In this document: positions 12,231 through 23,633 of the stretch, piece by piece
How the letters are laid out: each line of letters opens with the position of its first letter
Position numbering within the stretch: position 1 is the stretch's first letter
Source: Podocnemis expansa
Lineage: Eukaryota > Chordata > Testudines > Podocnemididae
Assembly (NCBI GenBank): GCA_007922195.1
Contig: ML682116.1
Location: 1,198,433-1,262,432 of the forward strand
Direction of reading: 5' to 3'
DNA: 64,000 nucleotides
Notes under the pieces: model-generated
What the model saw: only the letters and a program-made list of their open reading frames with translations
What the model was told of the DNA's origin: nothing
Databases searched by the model: none
Translations under genes and position numbers: made by a program

Positions 12231-13857
12231 ATAATGATTGTTAATATTAATATTATTTGAACACAAATAAAGTGAAAGGAAGCAGTAAACAGATCGTCCA
12301 TAATTTGGTATTTAATTTTTAAAAAATACAGAAAGAATCATATTTGGAGCTAAGTCCAAAGAATCTTCCAATTGTACCTGGTATTTGTCAAGACAATTTA
12401 TTACAGTAAATGCTCCAAACACATTAATAAATCCCCTTTGTACAACTCATCCCTTTTTCTTCTGCCTGGTGCAGTGTGAATAATACCAGAAAATATACAG
12501 ACTCTTTATCTATTTCAATCCACAGGTTTTTGTTCTTCATCATTTTTACCAAGACCCATTTTTATTATCTTGAATATGAGAAAGCTGTGATTAAGGACTA
12601 ATATTTATCATCTTCTTTTAAACTTTTAGTGCTTTTCACAATTAAAGGGAGGCAACTGAACGAGTAACTAGAAATGGAAAAGTTTTTTGACTGTTCATAT
12701 TTGATTTCTAAAAGTTCTGATCCCTTCAATATTCTATTATTTCCTGTGGGAAAAGCCTACATACAGTCTATACTCAAATAAAGTCCTATGTACTCTACAG
12801 AACTTTGAAGACTGGAATATTTAATTCTGTGTGAAAGATCTGGCTGAATCTCTTTCAAGAACTCCTCTAAGGGCATAGAATTTGTACCTTTCGTGCTTTT
12901 ATAACTTGTTCTCATTGATCTCTAATTTTCTAACTATGAAAAGCAATTTCTTTAATAAGACTAGATATTAAAGAGTTAACAGTTATAGGAACAAATTCTT
13001 CCAGGTTACACCCATGCAGGCCCAGTGAAGGGAATGTTTTAATAGTCATTATGGGGTGGAGTGAGGACTGTGGGAGAGTGAGGGGGAAATCAGAATAGTG
13101 ACTAGGAAGGTACAGAAGCCATCAGGAAAGCAGGGTTACACAACCAGTCAGATGACTTTACACACCAAGGATGAAGTTCACATCCTCTACACAAAGAGCA
13201 ACTAAAGGAGTGGTATTTCAATCATAAGTCAAAAAGTGAACACAAGGCGTTCACAGCACTGCTCTCCAGCCAGCGACTGGATTAGACTGGACCTTTGCAA
13301 CTCATGCTCTGTTTCCAGGTCCACGATTCCATGCTGTGCCTATATCCACTAGCATGCCTATTTTTTTTCACAGCTCCATATGAATCTCCGTTAAGTGGGA
13401 TACAAGGAAATACCTCTCTGCATGTTGCTGGAGGACCCTGATTCTCCTGTGTGGTTTCTCCACAACCTGTCTTCCTGTACAGGGAAGCAAAGAATTAGTG
13501 CTGCATCACAGGCTTAAAATTCCCACCAAGGAGGTAGGAAGCAGAATTTCATTCTTAGGGACTCCTGTTTGAAGAGACAACCCTGGTGAAATTCCCAGTT
13601 GCTTGTGCTTTGATTTGGCAAGGGAGTTGTTATAGGAAACAAATATCTTGCTTTGGTACAAGAAGCTAATTTCTGGAATGACTGCTGCCAGAAGGGGAGA
13701 GCAAATGAAAAGGAGAGGGCAAAGGTAACCTTGCCCAGACAAGTTGGCACACATTCTGGGAGTCTTTCAGCATTCTTCAACCATCGCTAGAAGAAAGACA
13801 GTTGTGGGAATGCAATATTGTCATTGAGGCTAGATCCTCAGCTGGTGAAGTGTCACT
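12231..13857. other. Unassigned intergenic sequence
   Basis: No gene or transposon terminus is recognised. Overlapping minus-strand ORFs at 13506-13780 are in two frames, have no domain I know, and are considered chance. Confidence 0.4.
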
Positions 13858-13868
13858 GTAATCAATGG
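13858..13868. repeat. Target-site duplication, left, of the 13.9-kb foldback PLE
   Basis: gtaatcaatgg here matches gtaatcagtgg at 15418-15428 with one mismatch. They exactly bracket the element. Confidence 0.8.
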
Positions 13869-14014
13869 TCCAAAGGAGCAGCCATGTGAGTCTAGTTCAG
13901 TAAAACAAACAAGGAGTCCTGTGGCACTTAAGACTAACAAATTTATTTATTGCATGTGCTTTCGTGGGAGAAAATCCCACTTCATCAGACACTTTGAAGA
14001 TGGGGGAACTTACA

Positions 14015-14968
14015 TAATCATAGAATCATAGAATCATAGGGTTGGAAGGGACCCCACGAGGTCATCTAGTCCAACCCCCTGCCAAAAAAAGCAGGACCAC
14101 TCCCATTAGATCATCCCAGTCAGTGTTTTGTCCAGCTGGGACTTGAACACCTCCAGAGATGGAGATTCCACCACCTCCCTAGGCAACTTATTCCAATGCT
14201 TCACCACTCGCCTAGTAAGGAAGTTTTTCCTAATATCCAGCCTGGACCGCCCCAGCTGTAACTTGAAGCCATTGCTTCTCGTTCTGCCCTCTGTTGCTAC
14301 CGAGAACAGTCGAGCTCCCTCCTCCTTGGAGCAACCCTTCAAGTAGTTGAAGGTTGCTATCAAATCCCCCCTCAGTCTTCTCTTCTGCAGGCTAAATAAG
14401 CCTAGTTCCTTCAGTCTTTCTTCATAGGGCTTGTGCTCCAGCCCTTTGATCATTTTGGTTGCCCTCCTCTGGACTCTCTCTAATTTGTCCATGTCCTTTT
14501 TGTAGTGGGGAGCTCAAAACTGGACACAGTATTCCAGATGCGGCCTCACTAGTGCAGAATAGAGGGGAATGATCACATCCCTCGATCTGCTGGTAACACT
14601 TCTTCTGATGCAGCCCAGTATGCCATTGGCCTTTTTGGCAGCAAGCGCACACTGCTGACTCACATCCAGCTTCCCATCCACCATGACTCCCAGGTCCTTT
14701 TCTCCAGTGCTGCTATTTAGCTGATCACTCCCCAGCCTGTAGCAGTACATGGGGTTTTTTCGTCCCAAGTGCAGGATTTTACACTTATCCTTGTTGAACC
14801 TCATGAGATTCCTCTTGGCCCACTGCTCCAGTTTGTCTAGGTCTCCCTGAATCCTGTCTCTGCCCTCTAGGGTGTCTACCGTTCCCCCCAGTTTGGTATC
14901 ATCTGCAAACTTACTAAGTGTGCAATCTATCCCATCATCCAGATCATTAATGAAAACATTGAACAGAG
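14015..14968 (-). mobile_element. Young CR1 LINE, 5'-truncated, inside the foldback PLE
   Basis: In the minus direction: an RT C-terminal half beginning at [11 protein letters not shown], the catalytic-region box FADDTKLGG (D-D intact), [22 protein letters not shown], and the CR1 tail domain ending [11 protein letters not shown]. The 3' UTR ends in three AATCATAG repeats (14015-14038), the hallmark CR1 terminus. It is inserted in the left arm of the PLE between gaacttaca and gaatgtgagg, which the intact right arm shows were adjacent. Confidence 0.93.
14106..14968 (-). pseudogene. CR1 ORF2 3' portion with a single in-frame stop
   Basis: The open frames 14514-15005 and 14106-14492 are in register. 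Between them the only defect is TGA where the family has Trp in the QFWAP motif (read as [18 protein letters not shown]), so about 287 codons carry one nonsense change and no frameshift. This makes it the least decayed LINE in the window. The first 12 or so residues of the 14514-15005 frame ([12 protein letters not shown]) come from the flanking PLE arm, not CR1. Confidence 0.88.
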
Positions 14969-15417
14969 GAATGTGAGGAAATAAATACAAGGAAGTGTAA
15001 GTCATGGGAACAGGTCACACTGTAACAGCAAATCAAAACAGTTGTAAAGATTCAAACACTGGGGAACAGCATACAGAGGAAGATGAGGTCAAATCACCTG
15101 TTATAATGAGAAAAAAATCCAATGTCCCTATTAGGTTCTGAAGCAATGCAAATTTGGATTTTTTCCCCTCTCATTACAACAGGTGATTTGACCTCCTCTC
15201 CCTCTGTATCCTGTTCCCCACTGTCTGAATTTTTACAACTGTTTTGGTTTGCTATTACAATGTCACCTGCTCCCATGACTTACACTTCCCTGTATATATT
15301 TCCACCCATTCTGTAAGTTCCCCCATCTTCAAAGCATCTGACAGAGGGATTTTCTCCCATGAAAGCTCATGCAATAATATATTTGTTAGTCTTTAAGTGC
15401 CACAGGACTCCTTGTTT

Positions 15418-15428
15418 GTAATCAGTGG
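15418..15428. repeat. Target-site duplication, right, of the 13.9-kb foldback PLE
   Basis: gtaatcagtgg, partner of 13858-13868 with one mismatch. Confidence 0.8.
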
Positions 15429-16250
15429 GTGTTCAGCATCTGAGTGCTTTTGAAAATCTCACAAGGCAGTTACCTCGTCAGGTGCGTAAATACCTTTACA
15501 ATCTGTCCCACGTACTTAGCCGATCTCTAGGTGGGAAATAACAGGGCAGTGTAATAAAGCGATCTGCAGAATTCTCCCCCTTGGCCAAGTGATGTCAGCA
15601 GAATTGTATCATGGCTTCACTAGGTCTACATTTTCATGCATAACCACTTAGCTGTGGAAAGGGAAGAGGGTAGCTAGTGGCTCCCACAGAGTTATGGATC
15701 CATCTGATGTTCCTTTAGGCTGTTTCCCCCACACTCTCATAGTTTCACAGTGTGAAGGAAGTGCCATGCTTACAATGGGGATGGAAGGATCATAGATTTA
15801 TCCCTTTGCAACCACAGAATACTAAGCTGTGAGTTAACCACATGAACTCACTCTCATGGGCTCCAGCAGGAAGATCTGAATGACAGCACAGTGGTTGAAT
15901 GGTTAAACCACACGCCTCTCAGAGTACCCAGTAAAAGGAAAAACCCTCATTTTCAGCCAGTTGAAAATCCACTTTTCTACAAAAGTGCATTTATCTGCAG
16001 GAAACAGAGCTTTTCTAAAGTGGTTTACATTGGACAGATCACAAGAACAATAACCACAAAATGTGCTTTCTGTAGGCCTTCCAAGTTATCACATTCCTTA
16101 TTTCACAACACAAAAATTGAAAAAAGTTTTAAATGACACGCCTAAATGTGAACTGGGTTTAAGGATGTGGAATTCAGTAGAATTACAAAACTGACAAGTT
16201 TCAGTTCATTGAAGATAGAACAAATTAATAAGAAGCAATACAAGAAATCA
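15429..16250. other. Unassigned intergenic sequence
   Basis: No gene is recognised. The first 60 bp contain gtgcttttgaaaatctcaca, similar to the palindromic MITE family at 48.9 kb. The plus-strand ORF 15891-16136 has no recognisable domain. Confidence 0.4.
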
Positions 16251-16254
16251 GACC

Positions 16255-16495
16255 CATTCTCAAGGACGAAGACCTGGACATCTGTGCGAGGCACTGTATA
16301 AACACATGAAAAGAAATAGATCTCACCCCAAAAATTACAAACAAGACAGATAACATATGGGAGGGGAAACAGAGGCACAGACAGGTGACTTGCCCAAGGT
16401 CACTAAGCAGGTCACTGGGAGCGGCTAAAACAAATCAGTTCTCCTGAGCTCCAGTGCAGTGCCCTATTCTCTGGAGCAAACTATCACAGTTGAGA
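16255..16495 (-). repeat. MIR-type SINE, reverse orientation
   Basis: Reading plus: cactgtataaacacatg, then aacagaggcacagacaggtg, acttgcccaaggtcactaag, caggtcactgggagcggct, ttctcctgagctccagtgca. This is the complement of the MIR tail followed by its core. Confidence 0.75.
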
Positions 16496-16554
16496 CTTGG
16501 GTGGTCAGGCCTTGTGGGTGGAGCTGGAGTCAGGCATAGTAGGTAGGAGTGGAG

Positions 16555-17008
16555 TAGTAGTTTCCAATCTTTTGGGCTCAAGAGCCACAAATATAATTTT
16601 TACAACCCTGAAGAGCCACCAGTCTTTGCCACTGCAGCAAAAGGGAAGCAGTTCAGCAAAGAGGAACTTCTATCCATTGGCTGCACCAGGGAAATTTTGC
16701 AGTCTACCTAGGTTCCTAGGCAGCAGCTGCCTTCTGCATTTGCAGGAACTGGAGATCTGTGCTCCCCTCCTTCTGGCTGCATCAGGATCCCCAGCACCTA
16801 GTGACCCTGATGGAGCTCTTTGCAATGCTCTGTACTACAGCCAGTGAGAGGAAAGCACTGATCTTCCATTCCTTGGCTGCAGCAAGGTGCCTGCACCAGC
16901 AATGTGCTTGCCCCAGTACTTAGGCAGCAGCTCCCTTCTGCAGCTGGGGGATGGGACAGTTGCAGGCCGCTATGAAAGACCTTGCAGGCCATGGATTGGG
17001 AACTGCTG
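16555..17008. mobile_element. Non-autonomous hAT-like element with GC-rich interior
   Basis: The left end agtagtttccaatcttttgg is the inverted counterpart of the right end gattgggaactgct. The interior (gggctcaagagccac, ccactgcagcaaaagggaag, ggctgcagcaaggtg) is shared with the element at 47591-48122. Flanking bases gagtggagt and gggctggagt could be the duplication. ORFs here on both strands are of repeat origin. Confidence 0.6.
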
Positions 17009-17559
17009 GGCTGGAGTCAGAGGCCAAGAACCAGGACTGAGAGGTGGAGGTCAGGAACCAGAGGAGAAAAAAGGAGCACAGTCTATTGTAGCAGTGACCT
17101 GAGGATCCACCCAGTTGTACAGACAAATTCCTAGTGCTCCCACCAGACTTAAGTAAGGTATCTGGACCAATAGGGGACCCTGAGCACACTGTCAATCAGG
17201 TCCTTTATGGGCAGCACATCCTGTGGTACCTGGTCCCACCAGACACTGAGACCACTGAACTTTCACATACAGATGTGGCTGAAGCAGTCACTCAGAGCAC
17301 AGATGACTTAGCTTCTAGACCCATGGCTTCTCACACAAACTACTTCTAATTAATTTCTAACCATTCGTTGTAGCAATGATACATATCAGCCAACCTGTTT
17401 ATGGGAGGTAAATGTTCCAAACTTGATAGAAAGAGATCCAGATGAGGTTACTAGTAATAGAACTTCAACAAAGCAACGTGGTATTCATCAACACCTGAGT
17501 GAAAATAAATCAAAAGGACCTGTCATCTATCTTAGCCAATGTGATCCACTGGACTAAGC

Positions 17560-17850
17560 ATTTGGCTAGTAGCAGAAGGAATTCTTGAACTCCCCAGCCC
17601 TGGCTCTGCCACACTTCAAGGGGTTTGGAGAGCCACGTGGGAGGCATAAAACTCCTATAATTTCCCTTGACTCAAATGTTACCGTGTTCCCAAACCTAGG
17701 CCTAGTGATTAGGATCAGGCTATAAACTTCTCCATGACTCAGCTTCTCCATCTGTAAAATGGGGATAATTATACTACTCACCAATCTCAATGAGACATTG
17801 CAAAGATTAGTTGCTTTAGTTAATCTTTACACAATACTTTGAAGCCCTCA
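17560..17850 (+). repeat. MIR-type SINE remnant
   Basis: Landmarks tgactcagcttctccatctg, taaaatggggataattatac, tgagacattgcaaagattag and tttacacaatactttgaa follow the MIR 3' half. The left portion is less clear. Confidence 0.65.
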
Positions 17851-19010
17851 TCTTTCTTCCATGGACATCAATGGAGTTTTGCATTGATTTTAATGGAAGT
17901 GGGACAAAACTCATTGTTTCTATATAACTGTATAATTTGTAACAATCAGTATATTTGGTGAGTTTCATCCTTTTATTCTGCTTGAGAACTAATCATGAAG
18001 AGATTGCAAAATTGTCCAGTGTATTCACTTTTTCAAATTATTTTTAAGCTCTTGAGCAAATCACTCTGGATCTAAAGGACATTTGTGAACTGAGAATGGT
18101 CCCAGTTTGCTCTGTGTTGCTTAGCATTTGAAGTCAAATAGTACCATTTCTCTTCCTGACTGAACAACATCAATAACTAGCCAACACACTAGAAATAGCA
18201 AACTTGACAATCCAGTATACAGCAAGAAATTTCTTTTTAGCAATTCTCCAAGCATTCCAGTTTAGCATTTACTAGAAGTCCTGCTTCTAAAATGCCAGCA
18301 CATCTATGTTTCAAGAAATTAACATGACAATTACAGATACAGTGAAATTGAAATTCCCTTTCAAATTTATCCCCTGCCCCCAATCCAACGTTAGCTCTAT
18401 TGTTAAGTATTCTGTCATGGACCAAATTTCTGTGCTCACATGAACCTTTGAACTCAGACATTTCAAACATGTGCATCTTAACAGCAGAAGGTGAGTCAAT
18501 GTGTCTGAAGTTAATGAAGTAACTTCTTGATCATATCCTGTTTTTGAGTCAGCAGTGTAAAAATTGCAATATACAACCCAGAGTTAGATAACAAAAGCAA
18601 TTAAGGCCTGACCCGGAACCTACTGAACTAAGACAATGGTAAGATTTGCTTGTACTGGGTCAGGCTTGTACTTTGGATTTTTTGGAGGCTGAGGAGTGTG
18701 GGTAAGAATACAATGTAACCATCATGTTTTCAAAGGAACAATCTCCATTCCACTCCTCTAGGAAAGCTTTGTAAGCAAGTGACCAGATCAAATAATACAA
18801 TAATGGGGATCTGACCTGACTCTCCACCCAAAACTGCAGCTGAAGCCAGTCTTATTTTTCAAGATTCAAACAGTTCAGCTTTTGTTTCCATTTAAGTTTT
18901 GGCAGTGCTCCACATTGCTGACTTGTGGCTGAAGGAAGAAGCATAGCCACTTGCTTAAGAATGATAGCAGTACCCCATCTCAGTGCTCAGAAACACAGGA
19001 TGTCATGAGC
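17851..19010. other. Unassigned intergenic sequence
   Basis: No gene or clear mobile element. Near 17865-17915 the sequence catcaatggagttttgcatt followed by ttttaatggaagtgggac looks like part of an ancient short palindrome. Confidence 0.4.
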
Positions 19011-19014
19011 AGGT

Positions 19015-19340
19015 GGAAGTTTCCTATTGAATACAGAATTAATTTCAAGCTTCTGATCTTGATATTTAAAGTCCTCCATTGGATTAACCCAGGTATCTAT
19101 GGTACCACTTATCTATAGAACTGTGACCATCCACAATAGCTGTAGTCCTCTACGTTCCCTTTCACCTAAAAGTGTCACACTTGAGAATGAAGATGACAGA
19201 GTTTTCTCAACACCTTGAATCTCCTGACATCATTTCTTGTATCTTAGCCATAAGACCACCCTTTCTTATGGCCTCATTCTAATGCAATAAGCAGCTCTTT
19301 CTGGGAGCGTACACTGCAAATAATTTCCCTAGACTCTGAT
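19015..19340 (+). repeat. L2-like LINE, C-terminal ORF remnant
   Basis: In one plus-strand frame near 19035-19110 the sequence reads INFKLLILIFKVLHWINPGI, followed by Y. This matches the recurring (I)xFKLLxLxFKxLHGLxPxY pattern at the end of L2-type LINE ORFs. The surrounding sequence keeps the same general layout but is too decayed for full assignment. Confidence 0.5.
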
Positions 19341-19799
19341 GTCACCATCCCAGACTGAAAATGAGTTTAACATTTTTCACTACACCAAAAAAGACATTTT
19401 GAACTTTTTGCCGTCATTGCAGAAAGGCCAAGGTCCAAAAGCTTGCAATTTTAATATTAAATGAAAGCACTGTATGCAAGTCTGTTTATAACCAAATAAT
19501 CTGTGCAAGTCTTTCACAATGAAATGACTGTAGCCTTTGGGAAAGTTTCACTCAGTTTCAGTAAATGGAAGGTTTGGAATCTGTGGTTTCTGTCATTTGT
19601 TTTTTGAGTAAAATAGAATAGCTCCATGCTGGGAAACAGTTTTGCACTGGAAGATACCATTGCTATTCCATAACACATTAATTTTAAAATCAACAAAATG
19701 CCCCCACAACAGAGACAATGGGTTCAATCTATGTGGACAGATATGGCTCCCATTATCAAAGTAGCTTAGCTCCTCGCAATTTTTAATGTACTTACCTTC

Positions 19800-20235
19800 A
19801 CAACAACCAACGAGGAAAGGAAAGTCTTATGTTACAGATGAGAAGCAGAGACAGAAACTCTAGGTAGGGCTATCCTGCAATCAAAGGTGTGACTTCAGCA
19901 CGTGTAGGCTGATGTGAGCTAGCTTTGATCTAGCTAGCTCAAATAATGACAGCAGGGAAGCCACAGCCATATGCATTGTAGAAGCTCATCTGGGACCCTG
20001 GGCATGTACTGAAGTCCCTGTGGCAGCAGCTTCTCTGCTACTGTTACTTGAACTAGCTAGATCAACACCAGCTCAGTATGTTGACTTCTGCTGCTGTCAC
20101 ACCTCTCATAGGTGTGCACATAGATACCAAGAGACTTTCCCAAGATTATACAGAAAGATCTGTCACAGAATGGGAATCCTGGAATCCCAAACCAGCACCC
20201 TAACCAATGAACCAGCCTTCTTCCCATGGGATGGG
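19800..20235 (-). repeat. MIR-type SINE fragments, reverse orientation
   Basis: Around 19800-19865 the sequence tgttacagatgagaagcag matches the reverse of the MIR tail. Around 20120-20235 ccaagagactttcccaag, aatgggaatcctggaatc and caccctaaccaatgaaccag match the reverse of its core. The intervening block may be an insertion or diverged core. The plus ORF 20020-20481 runs through this repeat and is considered spurious. Confidence 0.5.
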
Positions 20236-20239
20236 TCCT

Positions 20240-22080
20240 CAAATGGTAGAGGCCAGTGTAATGCAATCAAAATCAATGGAGCAATGCTCATTTACACCAT
20301 CCGAGGATCTGGTCTTATATTCCTTATAGTAAGTTTCCATCTCATTTTCTTGGAGTACGTCAGGTTGCTGGTCTCCTTCCCCAACAAGGATAGGAAGAAT
20401 TGCCTTCGATTCACTGGGACTTACTTGTATTCTGCAATAGGAGACAAGGCAGGGCTGTGGCCAAAGAATTTCAATAGGTAATGTTTTAGTTTAGCCAAGT
20501 AATAAACACAGGATGCTTAAATCACAGGATGCTTATTTTTGACAGCATTTAATGAACTCGTACCTTTACCTTCCAGAACAAATTTCTTCAAATGCATGCT
20601 ATACAACATGGAAGAGCAGCCACTCCAAGGTTCTGGATACCCTTGAAAATTTTTAGAAAACATATCTAATAAAATAGACTGGCTCAAGCATTTATCCACT
20701 AACAATACTACCCAAGCAGTAATAAAATTAAACAGAACTTTAGGAAACATTACTAACAAACTACAATCAGCATTTCCTTCCAACTTCTCCCCAACCTCAC
20801 CCACTTCCCAACTCCAAACAAGTTAGGGAGTAGAGATGGACAAGTATAGGCTGTTGAATGCTTGGCATTAGGAGTACTGCACACTCTCTAGAATTTGATA
20901 TACTGTTTACAACAAATGGTAGACTTTCCACCATTCTTGGCCAATATTTGTTAGCAGAGTCTTCTAGTGAAGTCTCATACTAATATTACAAGACATTCAT
21001 TGCCTCTACAAAATATATAAACTGCATTTATTAAGACATTCTTTATTGTAAAAGCCTAGGAACTATATCTACAGAAGCTTATCCTTTCCACTGAAATTTA
21101 AAAAGATATAGCATAACATGAAGTACTTTTAAACTTCAACCAGTTTTTACCTTGAAGAAAGAAAGAAAGAAGGCTTCTAAGATTTACGGCTGAGGATGTA
21201 GAAGACCATTAAAAACCTTGCCCCTGGGAAGTTAGAGCAATGACGGTTTATGTACCTGGAATGTCTCTGATAACTACATAAGCTTCTCCAGACGGAAAAC
21301 GTAAATAGTTTGACTATAAGCAAATTACTGAATTTGGCATAATCCAAAGCTACATAAAATGCATAATATTGACTTAGGGTGGGATTCTCAACGTCCAGTG
21401 AACTTAACAGGAATCCTTCCATTGCCTCCAAAGGGCATTGGATCAGGCTCTTAATTTTGCAGTACTAATGGCATAGAATAGAAATGTAGCATTCTATAGT
21501 ACCAGTCAAACTCAAGGAGAAACAAAGAGCTTAATCATTTATAGAATAGTTTAGAAAACAGGGAGAAAGTTTCTCAAACTGAAGAAGACTTGCTTCTGGA
21601 AATGTACAAGAGCAGTTGAAGTTGCAAAGGAACTAGAATAGTCAGAGAAATAGGAGAACTAGAAAAGGGTAAGACCACAAAATTCCGCAAGAAGGATCTG
21701 GTATCAAAGAAAAATAGCATCACATGCAAGAGACAGGTTAAGGAGGAGGCTAGAGTAAAAGGCCTCAGGATTTGGCTGGGAAGAGCTCACTAGAAGGCTA
21801 GGTGACATACATTTGTTTGGAATGGCAAGGACAAAAGCCATGCTAGAGCAGATATAGGAGGCCATTAGAGAAAAGGAAGTCAGTGTGGTAATTTTAATTC
21901 GTCTCCAAAGAAAATGGAAGTGAAAGGAAAAAGGAAGATAGTGCAGCACCTGGAGAGAAAGGGGGTATTGAAGTCCAGATTTTTGACACTGAGGGATAGA
22001 GATTTTGGGTATACTGAGAAGCAGGAACCAGTGAGAGTAAAAATAAGGGAAGCTAGAAGAGGATTGTAGTTAAGAGGACA
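20240..22080. other. Unassigned intergenic sequence with purine-rich stretch
   Basis: No gene is recognised. A short (GAAA)n run lies at 21158-21172. From about 21530 to 22080 the plus strand is unusually rich in G and A (gaggaggctagag, aagggggtattgaag), giving long pyrimidine frames on the minus strand that look like ORFs but have no domains. Confidence 0.4.
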
Positions 22081-22828
22081 GAGGTAGAACATAAAGGCTA
22101 GATTTTCAAAAGAGTTCAACACCCACAAGTGAGGGTAGATTTTTCAATATATAGTCATTGAATAAGAGGTCAGATTTTCAACACAGCTTGACATATTAGC
22201 TATGAAAATTTGTACCTAGAAAAGACACCTTTGAAGGAGAGACTGAAGTAACAATGGATTAATGTGCATTGAGGGGGAAGGGAAGAATGAAGCTCAAACT
22301 GGCCTTCATCAAGCTCTCTGTATTGCTGTTTGCTGTATATCCCTATCACAACATGTAATATGCTTCACCCCAAAAGAGTAAATGTCACAATCACAACTAC
22401 ATGGTTCCAGACAATCACTATCCTCTCCAGTGAACTCACACAGAAAAATGATAAAAGACAAAAACCCCTTATCACTTGTAGGCGAATAGTTTTCACAAAG
22501 TGATCACTCTATATCTGACCTATCCGCAAAAGAAAACTGATCAGTCCATATCTGACCCATCTGCAAAAGAATCCTGAACACCACCTTCAAAAGATGAACT
22601 TGGGATCTTAAATTGATAATTTTGCTATGAAACTTCTAAAGATAATGGACTGAATAAATGCACTGGATTTATAATGCAATTTATAATGCACTTAACTCCA
22701 ACCCCTTACCCCAGCTTTTTTTCTTTCTGGTTTTTTACTAGAAAGGTGTTAATGGGTCATTTAATCTTGAATGGTCTCACGAAATATGTGTTAACTACTT
22801 AATGCTGAACAATATGTTCCATCTCTGT

Positions 22829-22838
22829 ATTTAACTGT
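22829..22838. repeat. Target-site duplication, left, of the 22.8-kb foldback PLE
   Basis: atttaactgt, identical to 23624-23633. Confidence 0.9.
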
Positions 22839-23623
22839 TGATAAGTTGCAAAGCGGTAGCTGTGTCACTCTAGTTCAGCAAAATAAACAAGGAGTCTTGT
22901 GGTTTTTTGAAGGACTACCAAATTTATGTATTTCATGAGTATTTGTGGAAGAAAATTCCACTTTGTCAGACACTTGAAGATGGAGAACTTACAGAATGGG
23001 AGGAAAATAAATGCAGGGAAGTGTAAGTCATAGGATCCAGTCAAACAGCTACAGTAGAGAAGAGCCTATAAGAGGAAGGGAGGTGAGATTAAATCACTTG
23101 TTAGAATACAGGAAGCCAAAATTCCTATTTAACCTTAAGGCAATGGTGTCAAATCTGCCTATGAATTCCAATTCTGCAGTTTCTCTTTGAAGCTTTGATT
23201 TGTAATCCATTTTCCTAAGTACAGCTACTAACATTTTGTCAATGGAGTGAGCAGGGAGCCATACTTAGGTGAATGTATCACAAATCAAAGCCTGAGAGAG
23301 AAACTGCAGAATTGGAATTCATATGCAGATTTGATACCGTTGCCTTAGGGATTTGGGGTTCTTTTCTTATTGCAATAGGTGATTTACCTCACCTCCCTCT
23401 TATATGCTGTTCTCCAATCTTTGAGTCTAAACAGCTGCTTTGATTTGCTATAACAGTCTGACCTGACCTATGACTTATACTTTCCTGCATTTATTTTCCT
23501 CCCATTCTGTAAGTTCTCCATCTTCAAGCATCTGACAAAGTGGGATTTTCTCCCACAAAAACTCAAGCAATAAATGGATTTGTTAGTTTCTAAAAGTGCC
23601 ACAAGACTCCTTGTTTGTTTTGC
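22839..23623. mobile_element. Complete foldback Penelope-like element
   Basis: A 785-bp element made of two inverted copies of the same PLE 3' region meeting head to head. The left arm runs from the tail (aagcggtagctgtgtcactc) through aataaacaaggagtcttgtg, ttccactttgtcagacactt, ttacagaatgggaggaaaat to tgaattccaattctgcagtt. The right arm runs the complement outward (aaactgcagaattggaattc, ccattctgtaagttctccat, gggattttctcccacaaaa, gacaagactcct-type end) and stops at ttgttttgc without a tail. The unique centre (about 23190-23290) separates the arms. It is flanked by a perfect 10-bp duplication. Confidence 0.93.
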
Positions 23624-23633
23624 ATTTAACTGT
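23624..23633. repeat. Target-site duplication, right, of the 22.8-kb foldback PLE
   Basis: atttaactgt, identical to 22829-22838. Confidence 0.9.

Larger units (their letters stand above)
13869..15417. mobile_element. Foldback Penelope-like element (two inverted 3' ends), interrupted by CR1
   Basis: Removing the CR1 at 14015-14968 leaves about 595 bp that is one long hairpin. The left arm (13869-14014 plus 14969-15118) is complementary to the right arm (about 15158-15417), with a loop near 15119-15157. Both arms include acaaacaaggagtcctgtgg, gactaacaaatttattt, cttcatcagacactttgaag and the spacer aaatcacctgttataatgag or their complements. Both encode a similar chance peptide, MTYTSLY.FP, on opposite strands. 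The tail (tccaaaggagcagccatgtg) is present only at the left end. An 11-bp duplication with one mismatch flanks it. Confidence 0.9.

Noticed and set aside
13869..15417. Initially considered a classical DNA transposon with long terminal inverted repeats
   Set aside because: The same termini in the 9825-11010 copy are attached to GIY-YIG and RT-linker coding remnants, the tail is on one end only and the duplications vary from 9 to 15 bp; this fits a Penelope-like element better than a cut-and-paste transposon.
20020..20481. 153-codon plus-strand ORF
   Set aside because: It runs through reverse MIR sequence and lacks domain, splice or promoter evidence.
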